NCBI RefSeq assembly: GCF_964204645.1
Contig: NC_134025.1
Span: forward strand, 496,001 to 560,000
Direction: 5' to 3'
DNA: 64,000 nucleotides
Source of the DNA: Tubulanus polymorphus
Lineage: Eukaryota; Nemertea; Palaeonemertea; Tubulaniformes; Tubulanidae
Part shown: piece after piece, positions 61,401 to 64,000 of the stretch
Layout of the letters: every line of letters begins with the position of its first letter
Numbering within the stretch: the stretch's first letter is position 1
Program-made: the position numbers and the translations under genes
The notes under the pieces: model-generated
What the model saw: only the letters and a program-made list of their open reading frames with translations
The model's database searches: none
Told to the model about the DNA's origin: nothing

Positions 61401-61593
61401 GCTCTGCGGCGGAGTCAACAGTAGCAGCAGCAGGATCTCCCCATGATAAATTACTTGTGGTATTCAATGTAATGTCTGTTTGCACTTCGGTACTCACTGT
61501 ACTAACTGTAATTACTGGTGATTTTGCCGGTGTTTTTAAAGGCACATATCCAACTACTTCATTAGCCTTCACTACAGATGTAGCTGATCCCAT
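52482..61593 (-). CDS. DUF4062-NACHT-TPR STAND protein, TTC41/NPHP3/TEP1-related
   Basis: Signal-transducing P-loop NTPase of the STAND class. Exons in transcription order: 61593-61355, 60668-60518, 60436-60368, 60053-59947, 59872-59739, 59653-59520, 59432-59337, 58876-58724, 58426-58305, 57882-57780, 57705-57424, 56741-56554, 56090-55921, 55703-55532, 55149-55035, 54796-54668, 54519-54398, 54334-54199, 53763-53647, 53565-53437, 53348-53295, 52745-52482. The total is 3186 nt (1061 aa). Seen: N-terminal MGSATS, a plausible N-myristoylation site; a DUF4062 region (VRIFVSSTFKDFMYERE near 109, DLRWGVPKDST near 150, ERIGW); Walker A GSAGSGKT (379-386); Walker B KTIIFIDALNQF (Asp near 468); a winged-helix-like stretch (LLSQILSRFEHE, LEVAHRGLLESEL); and C-terminal TPR-like helices (LYGEDHVKVSRAKNI). 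The layout matches TEP1, NPHP3 and TTC41; TTC41 seems nearest but orthology is unproven. Two donors are weak (GTCTTT after 57424, GTTAAT after 53295). Confidence 0.82.
54815..55017. repeat. 22-bp minisatellite, STAND gene intron
   Basis: About nine units of GTACCCGGTAGCTGGCACAC plus GT, between exons 55035-55149 and 54668-54796. Confidence 0.94.
55218..55325. repeat. 22-bp minisatellite, STAND gene intron
   Basis: About four to five units of CACACCCTCAGCCTACATCC plus TG. Confidence 0.9.
56245..56360. mobile_element. Fold-back MITE related to 58493-58651
   Basis: Ends GGGCCCAGTTTCACAAA and TTTGTGAAACTGGGCCC are exact inverted repeats; the interior has TTAAATCGAT palindromic motifs. Confidence 0.8.
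56797..57405. repeat. 47-bp tandem array inside a fold-back MITE
   Basis: About ten to eleven units of TTAAGTTGTTAGATTGGTTA plus ATAGAACCAAAATGAGC. It is preceded by GGATCTTAAATCTTAAGACC and followed by AAGTCATGACTGTGCAACTG, the ends expected of the MITE at 58493-58651. Confidence 0.9.
57985..58255. repeat. 55-bp minisatellite, STAND gene intron
   Basis: About four and a half units of AGTTCCCCGATTGTCAACTC plus GGTGAAATATTCAGAGCC and TGAACATTATACAG. It ends about 50 bp from the Walker A exon. Confidence 0.95.
58493..58651. mobile_element. Complete fold-back MITE
   Basis: Long imperfect inverted repeat: left GGGGCCAGTTGCACAGTCAT and GACTTAAGTCCAAAAGTGGT, right ACCACTTTTGGACTTAAGTC and GCAACTGGCCCC. 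The centre holds TTAAGTTGTTAGATTGGC, the seed of the 46-47 bp arrays. Confidence 0.88.
58905..59290. repeat. 25-bp minisatellite, STAND gene intron
   Basis: About 15 units of CAGTTCCACAGTTTTATCAG plus TACCC, with shorter CCACCAGTACC variants. Similar to the dispersed ACTGTGGAACTGGATCC motif. Confidence 0.94.
60110..60360. repeat. Purine-rich (GAGAGGAG)n tract, STAND gene intron
   Basis: GA-rich with AGGAGGGGTAGAGAG units, between exons 60368-60436 and 59947-60053. Confidence 0.95.
60755..61030. repeat. Dispersed element with GATGAAGCTGCT ends
   Basis: Contains TAGCTTCATCAGG, GTCAATGGAGAAACAACAGT and GATGAAGCTGCT; opposite ends carry GTTTTGCTACAAGTA and TACTGGTAGCAAAAGC, partly inverted. Relative of 7365-7525. 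Confidence 0.65.
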
Positions 61594-62271
61594 CTCTATC
61601 TCTCACTCCAGCAGTGGCGTGTGTGGTGAGCTGACAAACAGTGGGTGAGTGGTGAGTGGAGGAACCCCCGGGTTGTGGTGTCGTGTAGAGGTGTGGTGAT
61701 GATATAGGAATCCTGCTGCTCTATCTATCTGTCCCTGAGACTACAGTTATTGTGGTCAGTCACACACGGCATGAATTACATTTCATTTTGTCAATAAATT
61801 TTGATTTGTTTATACATCGAGCATGTTACTTCCTGGTTACTCCACACAACCATCTATCGCGTACCGCTTAAAGGTAGATTAATGTCGTCACTACCGAACA
61901 TATTGAGCGCATTACTTAACTAGAAAAACACATATACGAAACGTCGAATTATTAAAATTTGTCTCCATAGAGAAATAGCTTTTCCTTGCTATACGTCTTG
62001 ACCTCCCCATAATCACTATCCACACAGTCAAAAGCAAAAACAAATAACAACTGAGGGTTCATGAGAACAATATATATATTTGTTTTACGCCACTGTACAA
62101 AACCTTGACGACAGAAGAATAGAACCTCACAATGTACATCACCGCACAATGTCATTGAACTGTACATCATCGAGTTACATATCAAAATTACAACGAAAAA
62201 AATAAATTTTTTCCACTTAATTTCACAATATTGCACATATACCTTACCGGTACTTAAACGGTTTAAAAGAT
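61594..62271. other. Spacer between FBXO22 stop and STAND gene start
   Basis: Must contain the FBXO22 3' UTR and the STAND gene promoter. AT-rich toward FBXO22; a GTGG/GGTGTG-rich stretch at 61615-61700 lies next to the STAND start codon. No repeat array or extra gene seen. Confidence 0.6.
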
Positions 62272-63451
62272 TTACAGAGTTTCACCCCACGAGATGACTG
62301 TCATTATCGTATTATAAGAGTGCAATAAACTGCCGATTTTACATTTTTTGCCGAGTTTCTTGTCTTTTTTAACGTTCTCCGAACTTTGATGAAAATGATC
62401 GTGTCCTATTTCACCGTTGCCGAAGAATCCGTGTAGCGGAACGGTCGGAAAGTATTTTTTGAATAGATTAGCTTCGACATTTTGAGATCTGTAATGATGC
62501 CAGCCCCGTCCAATACACGCGAACTGAAATCCTAAATTAAACGTACGCAGTTTATGAGAATCGTAAAGTTGTTTAATGCAGGTCTCCGCAGCTGCTGGTG
62601 ATTTTATGGTCTCTGTTAATCTGCATGAAGACACTGACAAATGATCTCCACACAGAGCTAGACCAATACAGTAATCCTCTCTGAAAAACACGAATAAAAC
62701 TTCATATTATTAATGCCTGCAACCTTTAGTTAGAACCTGTAGTTCATTTTCAATTTTGAAATCTGAAGTTGTACAATCAGAAATTGGAAGAAATGAGATA
62801 AAGTGTTGAATATCTGAAAGGGTGGAGAGTCCAAATTCATGAGGTGCAGGGTAGAGAGGCCGAGTTGAGGAGGAGCAGAGTAGAGAGGCCGAGTTGAAGA
62901 GGTGCAGGGTAGAGAGGCCGAGTTGAGGAGGAGCAGAGTAGAGAGGCCGAGTTGAGGAGGAGCAGGGTAGAGAGGCCGAGTTGAGGAGGAGCAGGGTAGA
63001 GAGGCCGAGTTGAGGAGGAGCAGGGTAGAGAGTGCATCAACAATTAAATAATGAAATGAAAATCAATGTTCAATGTTGACTTACTCGAGACAACCGACCC
63101 ATGATAATTGATGCATCAATTCATATAACGGTTCATTCTGCAATAATATATTATCCACATAACCTCCGCTAATAACGATATCATCATAGATATTCATAAA
63201 CGTAATGATGAGATTATCAGTACGAGGATTCATTACGCCATCAACGACATAAAATATCAACAGAGCTTTAACGTTTTTATCTTTAGGAATGCCGAGATGT
63301 TCCTCGATATCGTCGCGTGTGTTTAAAACGACGTTATCTTGGTAAAGATGAATCGGATAAAATTCAACTGCGTCAGTTTTAGGAAGAAGTAGAATCGAAC
63401 CGGCGTCCGCTGACTCCATTTCAACACTTATAGAATTATCAGGAGTTGTTC
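62272..63451 (-). CDS. FBXO22: F-box only protein 22, C-terminal portion (FIST C domain)
   Basis: FBXO22 is the substrate receptor of an SCF ubiquitin ligase; its F-box and N-terminal FIST region would lie outside the window, past 64000. Two exons are visible: 63451-63085 and 62680-62272. The junction joins in phase (VGCLE to EDYCIGLALCGD). The segment from SILLLPKTDAVEF aligns with the vertebrate ALLFPQIEGIKI region. The last exon has FACIGRGWHHYRSQNVEANL and VPLHGFFGNGEIGHDHF, near-diagnostic for FBXO22, and ends LLHSYNTIMTVISWG plus three residues. The intron between them holds a 29-bp minisatellite. No coding exon was recognised from 63452 to 64000. The stop codon is 678 bp upstream of the STAND gene start on the same strand. 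Confidence 0.93.
62840..63030. repeat. 29-bp minisatellite, FBXO22 intron
   Basis: About six and a half units of GAGGCCGAGTTGAGGAGGAG plus CAGGGTAGA. Confidence 0.94.
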
Positions 63452-64000
63452 CTGAAAATACATTAATAAATAAACTGAATTCATCTCTATTTTTAGTTCT
63501 ATTTTTATCTTCAATTTGATAAAGGAGTGATTTTCAATACGTGCACGCGTGTAAGTACACTTTGTGATTTTATACTATAGATTAAGGATTAAGGGATTAT
63601 AGATTTTCCAGTACTGGATGTTTCGCTCCATCATACGGTCTGTACTGGGTATAAAAACCTGTGTGAAGCTGTTCTGAGGTCAGTCTGCTGTAGGAGCAAA
63701 TTCAACATATTTGTGAGTAATATGTAGAGTTACTTGTAAATCGTTTTTTGCTATTCAATTATTTCGGTCGATTCTTTTCTTTATCAATTGAATAATTAGT
63801 ACATATTAAGAATTAATCAATATCTTCTAAGAATCATAGTAAGCGTTTTGTTTGTTTCTCTTGTAGAAACTGTTTTAAATAAATCCGAATCCTGGCGAAA
63901 TAAATAGTTCAATTAAATGGAAGACATCGGTCTGTTTCCACCATACAGCATTCACACAATAACGCTTCTCAGATTCAACTGCTGGTAAATCATATTCATA

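Overview
This is intron-rich animal nuclear DNA. Genes are split into short exons with GT-AG boundaries, introns are full of minisatellites and small fold-back transposons, and every recognisable protein is a metazoan family. The NMDA-receptor, monocarboxylate-transporter and synaptotagmin sequences look invertebrate, and the NMDA-receptor tail suggests a lophotrochozoan. That placement is an inference; nothing in the window fixes the species.

Seven protein-coding genes can be spliced by eye. From left to right they are: the 3' part of an NMDA receptor subunit 1 gene (GRIN1, +, 267-9824, 5' end outside); pyridoxal kinase (PDXK, -, 11714-14256, 304 aa, complete); cytochrome b5 reductase 4 / NCB5OR (CYB5R4, +, 16559-24821, 548 aa, complete); an SLC16 monocarboxylate-transporter-like protein (-, 26992-40312, 621 aa, with an 8.1 kb first intron); a two-C2-domain synaptotagmin-like protein (-, 42425-46465, 398 aa); a DUF4062-NACHT-TPR STAND protein related to TTC41/NPHP3/TEP1 (-, 52482-61593, 1061 aa, 22 exons); and the 3' part of FBXO22 (-, 62272-63451, 5' end outside). 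In every complete model the exon lengths add up to a whole number of codons and the phases match at each junction, which supports the models independently of homology. The genes have no obvious shared pathway, as is usual in an animal genome. GRIN1 and PDXK converge, PDXK and CYB5R4 diverge, CYB5R4 and SLC16 converge, and the last four genes lie head-to-tail on the minus strand.

Most of the remaining DNA is repetitive. There are about 25 tandem arrays with units of 15-72 bp, and nearly every large intron has one. Several arrays can be traced to dispersed elements: a fold-back MITE whose complete copy is at 58493-58651 has internal sequence matching the 46-47 bp arrays in GRIN1 and in the STAND gene, and a pogo/Tigger-like terminal sequence makes up the 72-bp array in GRIN1. 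Other elements include Tigger-like MITEs with TA duplications, a hAT-like MITE, two copies of a composite tRNA-derived SINE, and a perfect 37-bp-arm palindrome.

The most interesting coding observation is at the GRIN1 3' end. A 77-nt candidate cassette exon, not a multiple of three, would shift the terminal exon into a second open frame and replace the C-terminal tail with one ending in a PDZ-ligand-like sequence. Vertebrate GRIN1 uses the same logic for its C2/C2' tails.
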